Positions 1-11,173 of a stretch of DNA of 64,000 nucleotides are shown one piece after another. The position numbers and the translations under genes are program-made. This DNA comes from Syngnathus acus (lineage: Eukaryota > Chordata > Actinopteri > Syngnathiformes > Syngnathidae): the NCBI RefSeq assembly GCF_901709675.1, contig NC_051108.1:7238631-7302630 (forward strand), given 5' to 3'. A model generated the notes under the pieces. The model was not told where the DNA came from and did not search any database. It saw only the letters and a program-made list of their open reading frames with translations. Every line of letters begins with the position of its first letter. The stretch's first letter is position 1.

Positions 1-3000
1 TGATGAGGACCATGACCACGGAGAAGCTATTGAAGGGCATGCCCGTCTTGCAGACTCAGATCGACACGCTTCTGGAGTTTGACGTGAGTTGCTACGATTT
101 CACGTCTTTGGCGGCTTTTAGTAATTATTTTTGTCTTACCCGTTTGGTGTCAGGTTCATCCTAAGGAGCTGAACAACGGCATCATCAACGCCGCTTTCTT
201 GCTGCTCTTCAAGGACTTGGTCAAGCTCTTTGCATCCTACAACGATGGCATCATCAACATGTTGGGTTCGTTTGGAAACGAGACAAAAACAACCCGACCG
301 AGTGTGTGCAAATTCCACGATCGTGACTATTTTGTTTTGATACAGAGAAATATTTCAAGATGAAAAAGAGCGACTGTAAGGAAGCGTTGGAGATCTACAA
401 GAGGTTCCTGACCCGGGTGACTAAAATCGGGGAGTTCATGAAGCTGGCGGAGGTATTTGCTAACATGCCACGGGTGAACTATTTGAACACAAACGGTGCA
501 GCAACACGGCTACACTGATGATATAACAAAACTTTTTTTCTTTCTTCAGACCGTTGGAGTTGACAAAAATGACATCCCCGACATTAACTATGTAAGTTAC
601 TCCGAAGCGCATGTATGTAGACACTTGCCACTTCTCACCCGCCACCTTGATCCCACCCACCCTCCCCTCCCCTCCCTCCTCTCCCAGTGTCTCCACCCCA
701 ACGTGGTGGTGGACCTGGCAGACTCGGACGACGACGACTGTCCGTTTAAACCTCCAGAGGAGGAGCCGGTAACCGTAGCGATGGCCGAGTGCCTGCTCGC
801 AGGATGGCGTGTCAGCATGCTGGGCCTAATCGCGTTTGACACACGAGCCAGACACACACTGGCTGGTGTGTTTGTAGTCTTAAAAAAAAACATGTCACGG
901 TAGTTGGACGTTGTTTTCAGCGGCGGGACGTTAAAAGCTAATTTCTAATATTTTGTGTTTTGACTGCTGTGTGTGGATGTAGGATTCTTTTTTTGTCCAA
1001 TCAGATGTGTTGCTATGGCAATCAAATCTCCCCAGAGCCTTCACAATCAGTTATTTCATTTATTTTTTATGTGTCGTTTCCATGCGTTAGGCCCCCAGCA
1101 GTATCCTGGAGTCTCTGGAAACGCACATGAATGGCCTGGAGGACGTCAAGGGTGGCAAGAAGGGGTAAGTTGCGCTTTCATGTCCGTTCATGAAAATGTC
1201 CCAAAAAAGCTTGCAAAATAGTTTTTGAGCCCTGGCTCAGGAAGTGTCCATCTATGAAAGAACCAATGAGGCTTGATGGCTGTCTTTAATTTTCCTTTAA
1301 TCCTTGCTATCTTTTATCCCCCGTTTCGTTCATTTGGGATCACCAGTGAAGGGTGAGCATAAATATTGGCTTTGGGGTTCAGCAACCTCGACCTCTTTGA
1401 TTGTTACTCTATTTGTTTTTTTTGTTTTTTTTATTCACATGGGAACCAAGCAGGTGATCCCGTGGGAATAGATATGAAATTAGTAGCCCACCTGACAAGA
1501 CTGTTGGTGTTGTTTTGACCGCATGTGTGAAGTCTACAAGACACACATGCGATAAGAGAGTGCCATATGAATCATAATGCAATGTGGTCTCGCAAGAATT
1601 TAGTCAAAAGATTTAACCTGTTTTCCATTCAATGCACTATATTTATACAAATATTGCAGTACATTTATACAATATTTTAAAAAATTTTAATGATCCCAAT
1701 GGGTTGATTTATTCAAAATGTATTCACAATTAAAATTTATGTGAATTATTTTGCATGTTCTAAATAATATACAGCATATAAAATCCGACTAAATTCTTCC
1801 AGACCAGCCTGCAAAATATGAAGAAGTTTATTCATTTGAGCACAAAACCAAATTATTGACATTGGGATGAACCCTTCATATGGTCACATGATCAAGTTTT
1901 GAATTGTAGCATTCATCCCATTTATAATTTTGTTACTGAAGTGCGTTTTTCACACTAAGTGCTTTCCCTTTTTTCATTTGATTCTATTAGGTCTCCGACT
2001 AAGGTAAGCCGCACATTTCTACTGATTTCTACTTTTGCTTCATCCTTGTGTCTGACCACAAGCGTGATTGCGTACGTCGCAGGGTTCTCCCACAAACAAC
2101 GTGTCTCCGACTTCGACTCCGGCCAAATCGTCAAACGCCGTCCCGGCACTGCAGCCTCCACCTGGGGAGAGCGCGGCCGCTGCCGCTCCGGCTGCACCCG
2201 AGCCAGCGGAAGAGTACGTAGCAGCTTCATTCCTTGAGCTTAATGCTAACATGTAAGGCAAAATGCCATACATGGGCTAGCAGAAATTAGCATAAATGTT
2301 AGTGATTCTACACCTTCCTACGACTTCTAGTTTAACACACATGGTGCAGCAAGACTTACAAACAACGCTCACAGCCAGGTACAAAAACATTTTTACTTTT
2401 AATCCAGTTCCTTGTTGGACCTGGATCCTCTGTCCTCTTCTGGCCCGCCAGCAGCATCCGCAGGCCCCACGTCCTGGGGAGGTAAGAGCCCACCATGGTC
2501 ACTCTGAAAACTAAAAGACTGAATTTAAGGAATGGCAGATTATTAAGTAGTAGTTAAAAAAAAAAATTGACGAATTGTGTTGTTCTTTCCACAGACCTTC
2601 TCGGATCAGGTGAGTGTTTTCATCCTTATTTTGCACGTGGTGCTTCTGTTTTTCAAGTCGGGGCTTTCCTGGCTGAAACACAATCAGAAGCAACGTTATT
2701 TATTCGCAGTAGTTTATTCTATTCATCTCCTGATTGTTGCGATATTTATTTCATTGAGTAAGTCCCAGGTACCAAAAGCACGGCCCGCCGCTGTTCAAGT
2801 CTAAATGTTCTGCCAATGTTTTTTTATTGTGTTCCGGGTCCCATTCGACTCTCAATGTGTCTCGCTGACTTCCTTGTTTGTCTCCTCTAACGATCGTTTT
2901 TAGTCTCAGTGGTCTTGTTCTTGTGTCTCTTTCTTCCTTCTCCCTCCACATCCTCCATTGTCTGAACTTGGTTTACAACAACGGGGTCAACTCCTTTGGA

Positions 3001-6000
3001 AAATTGTTGACTGGAATTTTGCTTTGCTTAATTGGGCTTTATTTGAATTTTCTACCCGCTCAACATGGGGTGGCTTTACTTTATTTGGGGTCTGCAACCC
3101 CCCCTCGCACAACCCCTTCACCCCTTTCCTCAGAAATGGGCGATTCCTTGCTAGCCGAGCCCGCTCTGGCTGCAGAGGCCGCCGCCCCCTCCCCTGCCGC
3201 CGCCGACTCCACGCCTGCCCCCGCCGCGCCAGAAGCTGGAGTCCCTCTAGCTCCTCACAGTAGCACGGCGGCCGCCACCTCCCCTGGCGCCACCAATATG
3301 GATCTGTTAGGAGGTTAGTGGGCTTCCACCGAGCAGGGTTGCCTACTTGACATCCTCTCAGGGAAGCTCATCCCCCCCCCCCCCCCCCACAAGAACCCGT
3401 CTAGTGATGTGATGCCACGCTTAGATGCATGCGCAGACATATTTCAATTACAGCCCGTATTTGTCCTCAACTAGCTTTCTTGTGAGTAAGTAGCTCAAAT
3501 TCACAGGCTGTAATCTAAAAATCACTTTTCAAACGCTTTTCATAGACACGTAAAATGATAGACCTGCTTTTCGCTGCCCGTCCGTCTATCAAACTTGCCC
3601 CGTGGCATCACCGCGTCCGGAGCCACTACTGTTTGTCTCGTAATGTGAGATTGCCTCCCCGTCTGTGCTCCCAATCGTCTGTCCACCTTTGTGTCCGAGG
3701 CCAGAAGCTGCTTTTGTCTTTCTTTCCTCTCTTCTGCATCTCATTTGGTTTTCTGTTTTCTCTTTTCGTGTGGGGGGATAACCTCAGATGCCTTCGCCAC
3801 GCCCGCCGCGGACGCCGCCACCACCGAGGCCTCCGCCGCGGCAGCTGAGGGTGGAACCGCAGCGACACCCACCGCCCCTGTCACCGGAGCTGCAGCTGGA
3901 GCCGGTGGGTGACTCAATGTTATGTTTGATTGGCTGATTGGGGTAGGAAGCCGTCAATATGTTATGGCTAGCAAGAGCCCACAAAGTGTTTCCAAGCAAT
4001 TGTCCCGAAAGCGTTGAGGGTTAATTTAACAATGCTGCAGTCTGTGCTTCCCTTGTTGCCATGGAGACGGAAGACAATGCACTTCCCACTCTCGTCTTCA
4101 CACGTCCGTGTAACAAAAGGATACAGGCAGGTGGCAAGTCGGATCTACTTTTGCAGTCTCGTCAAGTGGGGTGTTGCCATTGGTTTTGCTTCATCTCAGA
4201 TTTTATGACCTCCATTTTGTGTTGTTGTTTTTTTTTTTTTTTTACATCTGACATCACTAAAATCACATCCGCATTTCCACCCCATCACTTCTTACAAGAC
4301 CCCTTTGCGCCCTCGGACGGGGGCACTACGGCCGCAGCATCTTTGGGTCTCGACCTTTTCGATGTGGGCAACTCGTGTTTTAGCTCGGTGGTGCCCTCCC
4401 CTTCCCCATCGTCGATCTTCACCTCCACTTCCAGCACCACCATCACCACGGCGACCGTTTCGGCGCCAATAGCTACCACCGATCTTTTCAGCGGTAAAAT
4501 GTCGGACGTGTGCGTGTGTGTGTTACTCGGCTCTTGTAATGCAAGTTGTTGCCTGAATTCAGAGGCGGGTGGTGCAAACACTCACCTAAATTGACAAGCT
4601 AAATTCAGATTCTGATTTGCTCCATGGAATTGTTCATAAATTCGCCACAAGATAGCGCCAATGCACTTGTGGTGGTTGTTCGATAAAATGAAGCTTCTCC
4701 AATCAATTCAACATTGTGCCTCAGCATGGTTATTTGTGGTGTTAATTATTGATAGTTTCTACACTTGTGATGCAATATATTATATTATATTTTATACTAA
4801 GAGTCAGGTTTGGAAGGCCCGATTAGCAAATGCACTGCCCGCCACTGCAACTGGCTGAATGATGAATGAATGCAAGGACTCAAGGAAGAACTCGACTTGC
4901 CTGCTGTTACGTTTGAGCATTTTGGCTGTGTTTGTAGCCTTCTTTGCACCGACGGTAGACACCCAGGCAGATGCCACGCCCGCAGTTGACTTGTTTTCGG
5001 CAGGTACCCCTCCTTTACGCACGTGCCGTCTCCTCTGGTGTGCTCTCACTTCCTGCTTTGCTGTGTTACATGGTGGCCTTGAAAAGATGAATGAATTATT
5101 TTTAATGATAGCACTTTGCTCTTGAGCATGTTCTACAAACTACATAAATACGGTGTGTATCGGGATGATTGTATAATGTGAATGTCATTCCACAACTCCC
5201 TCCCTCACCCCCCCCTAGCGGATTTATTCGACTCCTCATCCATCTCACCCATCTGTTCCTCTGCGCCCCCACCCAAAACTGACAGCAGAGACATCCTGAG
5301 CCTGTTTTGTGGTGGGTAGCTTCACACGATGGAGATGTCAAACTTAAGAGTGAGGCTCAATGAGTTTCTTTTTTTTTTCTCCCCCCAATACATTGTGTGT
5401 ATCGCCTATTAATGGCAAAATAGATTTTGAAGCTGGCTTACTCATTCGAAGAAAAATTTTGAGTGTCTATCACCATCGGCCCTGTCTAACACTCATTTGT
5501 TGGAAATACATAGTGTGAGTCACGCAGGCTGACATTTCCTCTTCCTCAATGCTGCGATGGATATGACGTTTTGTGTGGCTCTGTTCGGTTGAACCGACAG
5601 AGTCCACTGGAGGAGGAGGAGGAGATGCACCAGCAGCCGCTGTCGCCACCCCTGGAGCAGAACTCATCTCAGGTAAAAGAACCGGTGCATCTCATTTCAT
5701 GGATATATGACACATTGGGGATGGAAAGCTGCATCATTGGGAATTCCTTGTCAATTAAGCACCTGGTCACCATGGTAACCAGAACACAAACAAGTGTGTA
5801 GCTTCGAGGCCTTTTTTGTCTCATTTCATCACCTCCAGTTTTTCTTACTTTTGGCTCTCCCTCGCCGGCTCTCATTTTGTTCTCTCCCCTGCTTCGCTCG
5901 TCTCTCCTGCCTGTGACTCTCGGGCTGGCTCATTGCTTGCTTCCTGCCGTTTGACTCGGTGAGTTTCCTGCCCTCGCTTCTCTTGACGCGCGGCCGTGCT

Positions 6001-7638
6001 AGTGCTGCATTGCGGTGCCGGAGAGCCTTGTTGGCCTCCCCCCTGTAAACACACAGGCATAAACACAAAAACATAATTAGGAAATAATTATAAAATTAAG
6101 GAACACACGTGCATACAAACTACGCAGACGGAGACAATTAGACACATAATGTACACAGACAAACGGATGCAGCCAGTGTGAATGTATAAATCCTCAAAAC
6201 ATTACAACAATTTGTATAGTCTGTAATGTTTGTTTTGTTTGCTGTAGGCATCCACACATTTTAGTGTGTCACTTCAATTCCCCTTAAAAGCTCTCCTCCC
6301 TCTGTCGTCCTGGCAACAGTAATGGGTTGTCATGGCGACACCCGAATCGTACTGTAGCGTGTTGCAAGACTGGCTAATGTCTCTATATCCCATCCCTCCC
6401 CCCTGCAATCCTCCCCCCTCCCTGTAGCTTTTGGTGGCTTAGGAGAGGTAATGAAGCCCACCCTGACCCCCCAGACGGGTGATGTTGACACCTCCATGGC
6501 TAACATGGCGAGTAGTAAGTAGTCCTTTTTGAGTCATAGCATTGTCGTATCTCAAGGTTGTGTGTGGTGCGTTAAAGACGACAAAAAATCTTTTTGCATT
6601 ACCTCATTGTGTCTTTTGCTCTTTCTTGCTGAGTCAGATCTGACGATGGGATCTCCAGCGGCTCCTCAGGTAGCTCCCCCCAGCTGGGGTGCCCCCATGG
6701 TAAATGTTGTCTGTGTCTTACGTGTGAGCATGGCGTGGAGCCGCATGGCGGGACCGAGCCGCGTTGCCTTCATCTGGCTCACCGTCACCCACTAAAGAGA
6801 AGCAAACAGAAAAAAAACACCACATGACTTCACAAATCATTTTGAGGCTGATGTATGTGCTTGAGTGATGAAAAGGCCAAATGATGGACAGCTGGTAAAA
6901 AAATAAATGTAAAAATAAAGCAAAAAGGCATGGCATTTGCATGCTAACATGCTAATGCTAGTAAAGATTAAGAATACTGACACATATTACAGTTTTAAGT
7001 TTGTGTTGTGTGTCACTTTTCGTTGCTGTGCGTCTGTCATTGTTTTTGTCTTACATGTAGTGACCCCAACTCCGCCTCCTCTCCCTCCCCTCTACACCTC
7101 TAGCCAGCACCCATGGGTGGTCCTCTATTTATGGGGATTCACCCAGGCTACAGCATGGTAAGAGCACAAGTCCAGTCCAGTAATGCTGTTGGACGCTGAT
7201 TTCCCCCAACCCCCTTTTTAGGTGTCACACACACAGTCAGGCTCTGTTCGAATCAGTAGCTACTATATTTGTTGTCTGCCATTTTGTATTGTTGTTCGAA
7301 TATGTTCTCTAGTATAGGCTAGCCACGAATGACTTCGCCCCAGTTTAAATGCGGCGCCGGTGTCTTAGCGTCGCCTGTTGTGTGTGTCTTGTTGAAAAGC
7401 CCGGGGCACCGGGTGCCGGAGCTCCCATGATGCATTTGGTTAGACCGGGCTTCCCCGCCGCCAATGCCCCGGTAACCCAGCTCCTAGATCCGTCCAGATA
7501 AAGTCTGCTTGACGCCATTGCTGATTGTGAGCGGGGCGTGTGTGTATGCAGATGTCTCCTGGAATGACCCAGAGCCCCAGAAAGCCTCCCCCGCCCAGGA
7601 ACGCTCTGGATGACCTTAACATCAAGGACTTCATGTAG
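1..7638 (+). CDS. snap91: Clathrin coat assembly protein AP180, 3' part of gene
   Basis: Partial: the gene enters from the left edge. Exons read as 1-83, 154-265, 346-452, 550-591, 1091-1164, 1991-2003, 2083-2213, 2408-2481, 2595-2609, 3134-3313, 3788-3904, 4299-4493, 4971-5003, 5219-5311, 5601-5672, 6428-6514, 6638-6699, 7104-7157, 7400-7471, 7552-7638. All joins keep one frame, giving about 566 residues. The first five exons encode the end of the ANTH domain (LLEFDVHPKELNNG, EIYKRFLTRV, ESLETHMNGLE), which binds phosphoinositides and SNARE cargo at the presynaptic membrane. The rest is an Ala/Pro/Ser/Thr-rich disordered tail with the AP-2 and clathrin binding motifs expected of AP180: SLLDLD, two DLLG, DPFAP, and several DLF-type repeats. 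The C-terminus ends in DDLNIKDFM, close to the SNAP91 end rather than the PICALM end. SNAP91 versus PICALM was decided on the tail; which teleost paralogue is not known. Individual tail exons could be alternatively spliced. Confidence 0.93.
1347..1352 (+). other. snap91: Candidate 6-nt snap91 microexon
   Basis: Six bases (tgaagg) sit between a caccag acceptor and a gtgagc donor, with a pyrimidine-rich stretch upstream. Inserted between the exons ending at 1164 and starting at 1991, they add Glu-Gly in frame, giving a Gly-Glu-Gly-Ser linker. Mammalian SNAP91 also has a Glu-Gly-Ser stretch here, as I remember it. Six-base exons are rare and this could be chance. Confidence 0.3.
1991..2003 (+). 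other. snap91: 13-nt snap91 microexon
   Basis: Thirteen bases encode one split Gly plus Ser-Pro-Thr-Lys, bounded by a pyrimidine-rich ...ctattag acceptor and a strong gtaagc donor. It lies where the ANTH domain meets the disordered tail. Its length is not a multiple of three. The preceding exon ends in phase 2 and the following exon opens in phase 0, so the microexon is needed to stay in frame. Short alternative exons in this linker are a plausible neuronal feature; that part is inference. Confidence 0.7.
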
Positions 7639-8770
7639 GCAGACACATAGGTAAAGGTATACTGTCGTCTACACACACCTAGATATGAAATCCAGCTAAT
7701 TTTTTTAGAGACTATCGAGAGCCGAATATTATTTCTGAACTGTGTTTGAACTTGTCGTTACAGGTGTTTGGCGCTTCGGATGTCTGCACTCCCCCCCCCC
7801 CCCCCCCATCTAGAGGCCGCAACCCCTCGAAGACCCCCCCATACCTCCGCCCCCATGATGTACTGTTGTAGCACAACTGTAAATGTGAACCCTAGATACA
7901 GAACACATAGTTTTACGTGTGTGTGGGTGTGTGTGGGTGTAAATCAGTGTTAAACTCTACTTAATATATTACAGCTAGGGGGGAGGGGCAAAGAAAAAGA
8001 ACAACAAAAAAAGAATGCATATGGAAAATTATTCTGGACTTGAATGCAATGGTCTGGTGGTTTCCCTGCGCATCTGCCAGACGAGGAGCGTGTTGTTCAA
8101 TGTGGACTGTGTTTTGGTGTGTGTATCTTGACTGGCCAACCCGCCTCCTTCATCGTCCCAACTAATACTGAGCTAACTCCCCGTCGTCCCAGCTAATACC
8201 GAGCTACGTGTGTGTGTGTGTGTGTGATGGTTGTACCTTCAAGTATGTCAAGCTTCGCCACTCACGCTCCCTATTGGTCGTGAAAAACATGCAACGTCAT
8301 CCACGGTTTTATTATTACTTTGGGATTCTACGGAAACGTGCCGAGATCTGTGCACAAATTAACATGCATTTTAATGATAGATGACTTATTTTCTTTATTT
8401 TGAAGACAAAATACCATATATTTTAGTTACATATCTTGGGGGGGGGGGGAGCATGTAGATGTAAACAAACAACAAAAAACATACCTGTCAGTTTTGTAGA
8501 GGCAGTATTCATTTAAAATAATTGCTGGCTGTTTGACGTGACGCCCTCTGCTGGTGTCGAGTGGCTGGGGACGAAATAATATTGAAGTTACTTGCATTTG
8601 TGCATGCAATTGGTTGGCATCAGGTACATTTGCTGATTGGGAAGCGGCGTGTAAAGCACTCACGTATACGCTAGATGTTATGTGTTGTTTATTTCCAAAA
8701 GTGACTGTAACTTAATCCATTGTGACAATTACATGTTGAAAGAAAAAAATAAAATAAAAGCAAGAATGAC
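7639..8770 (+). other. snap91: snap91 3' untranslated region with poly(A) signal
   Basis: No coding exon is seen after the TAG at 7636-7638. The stretch holds a poly-C run near 7790, a short TG repeat near 8210 and a poly-G run near 8440. An AATAAA at 8748-8753 in an A-rich context is the best cleavage signal. The downstream gene prss35 converges on this end, so the two transcripts may overlap. Confidence 0.5.
8688..8693 (-). terminator. prss35: Possible poly(A) signal of prss35
   Basis: TTTATT on the + strand reads AATAAA on the - strand, about 335 bases beyond the prss35 stop codon. If used, the prss35 3' end overlaps the snap91 3' untranslated region. Confidence 0.3.
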
Positions 8771-9027
8771 ATTCACATAGACAATGCGGATAGATTATGT
8801 TCAGTAATATGAAGATTGCATTTCTTGGAGGCTGGGGAGAGGGACTTTGAATTGATGATGTTCTGCCCTAATATTTACCCCCCCCCCACTCTTCTTTAAC
8901 CTGCATGCAAGTCCTGCGATGAGATGCAATAAAATACAAATCACCCAAACGACCCTCACGGCGTGTCACATTATCTGTCAGAATTTCGCGGTCGTAAATG
9001 GTTGGACTTTTTAGCAACGTTTGAATT

Positions 9028-10269
9028 TCAAAGAGTCTTGCAGTGGCTGGGGTCTCCGTGGATCCAGTGGCAGATTTGCGCATATTTGGCGGGGGTGATC
9101 CTCACCGCCACGTTGAAGTCCCGCTGCTCACCTTCGTCAACTTCCACCCACCGGTGACCCAAGAACACGCCGATCACTCTCCTCCGCCACTTCCCTTTCC
9201 CGCCCCCTTGTCTCAGACGGACGTAAACCCCCGCCCCGTCAGCGCCCGGCCGAGCGTCGCTGCGCTGGTACATCAGATCGTCGGACTCCTTCACCACCAA
9301 GCAAAAGCGGTAGACCACCTTCTCTCCCCTGCGGGTGGCCAGCGGGCTTTCGTCTTCGTCGTAGCCCGAGAAGTGGATCCGGGTCGGGGGGGAGGTGCGG
9401 GGCGCCACGCCGATCTCCATGAACTTCTTCTGCTTGACAGCTCGTTTCAGTTCCAGGAGGGCGTAGTCGTAGTCCGGGGCCACGGAGTTGGTGGAGTTCT
9501 TCGAGCGGATCCATCCTTGAGGGATGTGAGTTTGTTTGACTCGTATCCAGCGGAATACAGGCTGCCTTCCGGTGCGACCGATTCCCACCTGCCAAGTCCT
9601 CCTGTCGTCTCTTCCTGCATCAGTTCTATTCATCTCTCCATGCGTCATCTCTTCTTTTTGTCTGTTTCTTCTTGCGGCCCTCGGCCTCCGCCTCCTCCTT
9701 TTGTTTTTAAGTTGCAGCACTCCTACTTTCAGACTTTTCACGTTCTCCAGATAGTAACTGCCATCATGGATGCAGTTTGCCGCCGTGAGCACGTGCCTGG
9801 GGGAAACCAGCACCCCGGAGCAGCCCGCGGAGAGGCGCACCGCCGCGGCGAAAGGGTAGTTGGTGGCGTAATGCCAGTCAGAGATGACGAAGCGACCGTC
9901 GGCGCCGTAAACCTGCCGTTTCCCGCGGGTCGGCAACGAAATGCACGGGGCCGCTCCTGTGGCATTCAAACCCTGCAAGGTGACGTCGGTGCGCGTGCAC
10001 GTTCCGTTGTCGCGCATCGTCTCGTATCCCAGAATCCTCTCTTGCTCGCTCGGGTTTAAGGGTGGGAGGCCACTTTGACACTCAATACCGCAGAGTCTCT
10101 GAGCTTTGCCTCCCTTCGCATCCCCTTTTGGTCCTCTGAAGAGAGGTTTCTCTTGAAGTTCAGTTTTCCTCTCTGTCAGCACCGGGAGCTTCTGCTCGAT
10201 CCACTTGTGCACATCGCTGCTAGCGTCAGCCATGTAGAGCAGCAGACAAAGAAGCTCCAGGAGGCCCAT
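9028..10269 (-). CDS. prss35: Inactive trypsin-like serine protease 35
   Basis: A single uninterrupted reading frame of 413 residues, the length I remember for mammalian PRSS35, whose coding region is also in one exon. Residues 1-17 form a hydrophobic signal peptide (MGLLELLCLLLYM). A dibasic KRQVYG at about 117-122 is the presumed processing site before the trypsin-like domain. An Arg/Lys-rich insertion lies at about 189-225. The domain is degenerate. The His position of TAAHC reads TAANC, with Asn165. The Asp motif DYDYALLELK is kept (Asp268). The GDSGG serine position reads GADGAG, with Asp344. A cysteine I expect before that motif is Ser337, leaving Cys323 without its usual partner. The protein should be secreted and proteolytically dead. 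The C-terminal block AVRITPAKYAQIC is well kept, arguing for continued selection. The neighbour snap91 is also its neighbour on human 6q14. Confidence 0.92.
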   Translation of the reverse strand: MGLLELLCLLLYMADASSDVHKWIEQKLPVLTERKTELQEKPLFRGPKGDAKGGKAQRLCGIECQSGLPPLNPSEQERILGYETMRDNGTCTRTDVTLQGLNATGAAPCISLPTRGKRQVYGADGRFVISDWHYATNYPFAAAVRLSAGCSGVLVSPRHVLTAANCIHDGSYYLENVKSLKVGVLQLKNKRRRRRPRAARRNRQKEEMTHGEMNRTDAGRDDRRTWQVGIGRTGRQPVFRWIRVKQTHIPQGWIRSKNSTNSVAPDYDYALLELKRAVKQKKFMEIGVAPRTSPPTRIHFSGYDEDESPLATRRGEKVVYRFCLVVKESDDLMYQRSDARPGADGAGVYVRLRQGGGKGKWRRRVIGVFLGHRWVEVDEGEQRDFNVAVRITPAKYAQICHWIHGDPSHCKTL

Positions 10270-11173
10270 GGCTCTTCAAAACAGAAGATGAAGTTGTCAA
10301 GTAATATCAAGATTATTAATTTAACGTTGATGTCAAATGAGCAACAGCAGCAGATGGCGCCAAAAAGAACATTTTGTAACAGCATCTGATCAATTCATCT
10401 ATTACGTTACAAAAGGTCCCATTAGCAAATAACATAACTAACATTACTCATCCAGGAATTATCATGCAGGATTCTAAAATAAAATAATAATGATAAAAGC
10501 AAAGAAGACAAAGTTAAAACTCACCTGAAATATGACAAAAATGCCTAAAACACTTCCAGTAAAATTCTTCTTCGGATTACAAAGCCGCCCGGTCCAGATG
10601 TCCCATCTTTTCCAGAGCCTTCAAATCTTTTGTGCGGGGAGCCTCACAGATTTGTACTCTACTCTCCATCCCACTGCGGAGGCGGAGGGGGGTAGGACAT
10701 CACATAGTGGAGCCACATGCAGACAAATGATGATTGGGGGGGGGGGGGGGTGTCAACCATTCATTTGAATTTATTCATCAGGGTCTTTGAATCTTTAATA
10801 ACTTTTCAATCTAAAAAATTCCCATTCATGCTTACACCTGCATATAATAAGCCAGGTTGGCTGGAGAAAAGTTCAACTTATGAGTAAACAATTAAAATAC
10901 ATTTTAAAATAATTTATTGCACGCTTGGATTTTAATAATATGTTTGAGCTTGATTCATATCTCCTTCTAACTTGTGTTTTGTTATCGTATCTTGGGATTG
11001 ACTGTTGTCTCGCTGGGAGAGTTTCACTCACAGGAAACCAAATTAATGAAGACACTGAATAAATGTTTTGGTTGGAGGGCGTCCAGTGGAACAAATGAGA
11101 AATGCTTGTTTGGGGAAAAAAGATGCTTGTTAGGTCATATGAACAGTTTACATTGTCCGGCGGTTGTCTACAG
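10270..11173. other. prss35 upstream region, no coding gene
   Basis: No coding exon seen. On the - strand there is a plausible splice donor near 10525 (reverse complement reads TTTCAG|GTGAGT), which could end a non-coding first exon of prss35. A poly-G run lies near 10738-10750. Confidence 0.3.

Noticed and set aside
496-903. 135-codon + strand frame overlapping snap91
   Set aside because: Only the part at 550-591 is a real exon, in another context; the rest reads intron and loses similarity.
4061-4594. 177-codon + strand frame in snap91
   Set aside because: The exon 4299-4493 lies inside it and is real; the flanks are intronic, with T-runs and TG repeats.
9043-10059. Long + strand open frame of 338 codons
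   Set aside because: It is the antisense shadow of prss35. Its protein is rich in His/Pro/Arg with no domain, while the - strand frame is a full family match.
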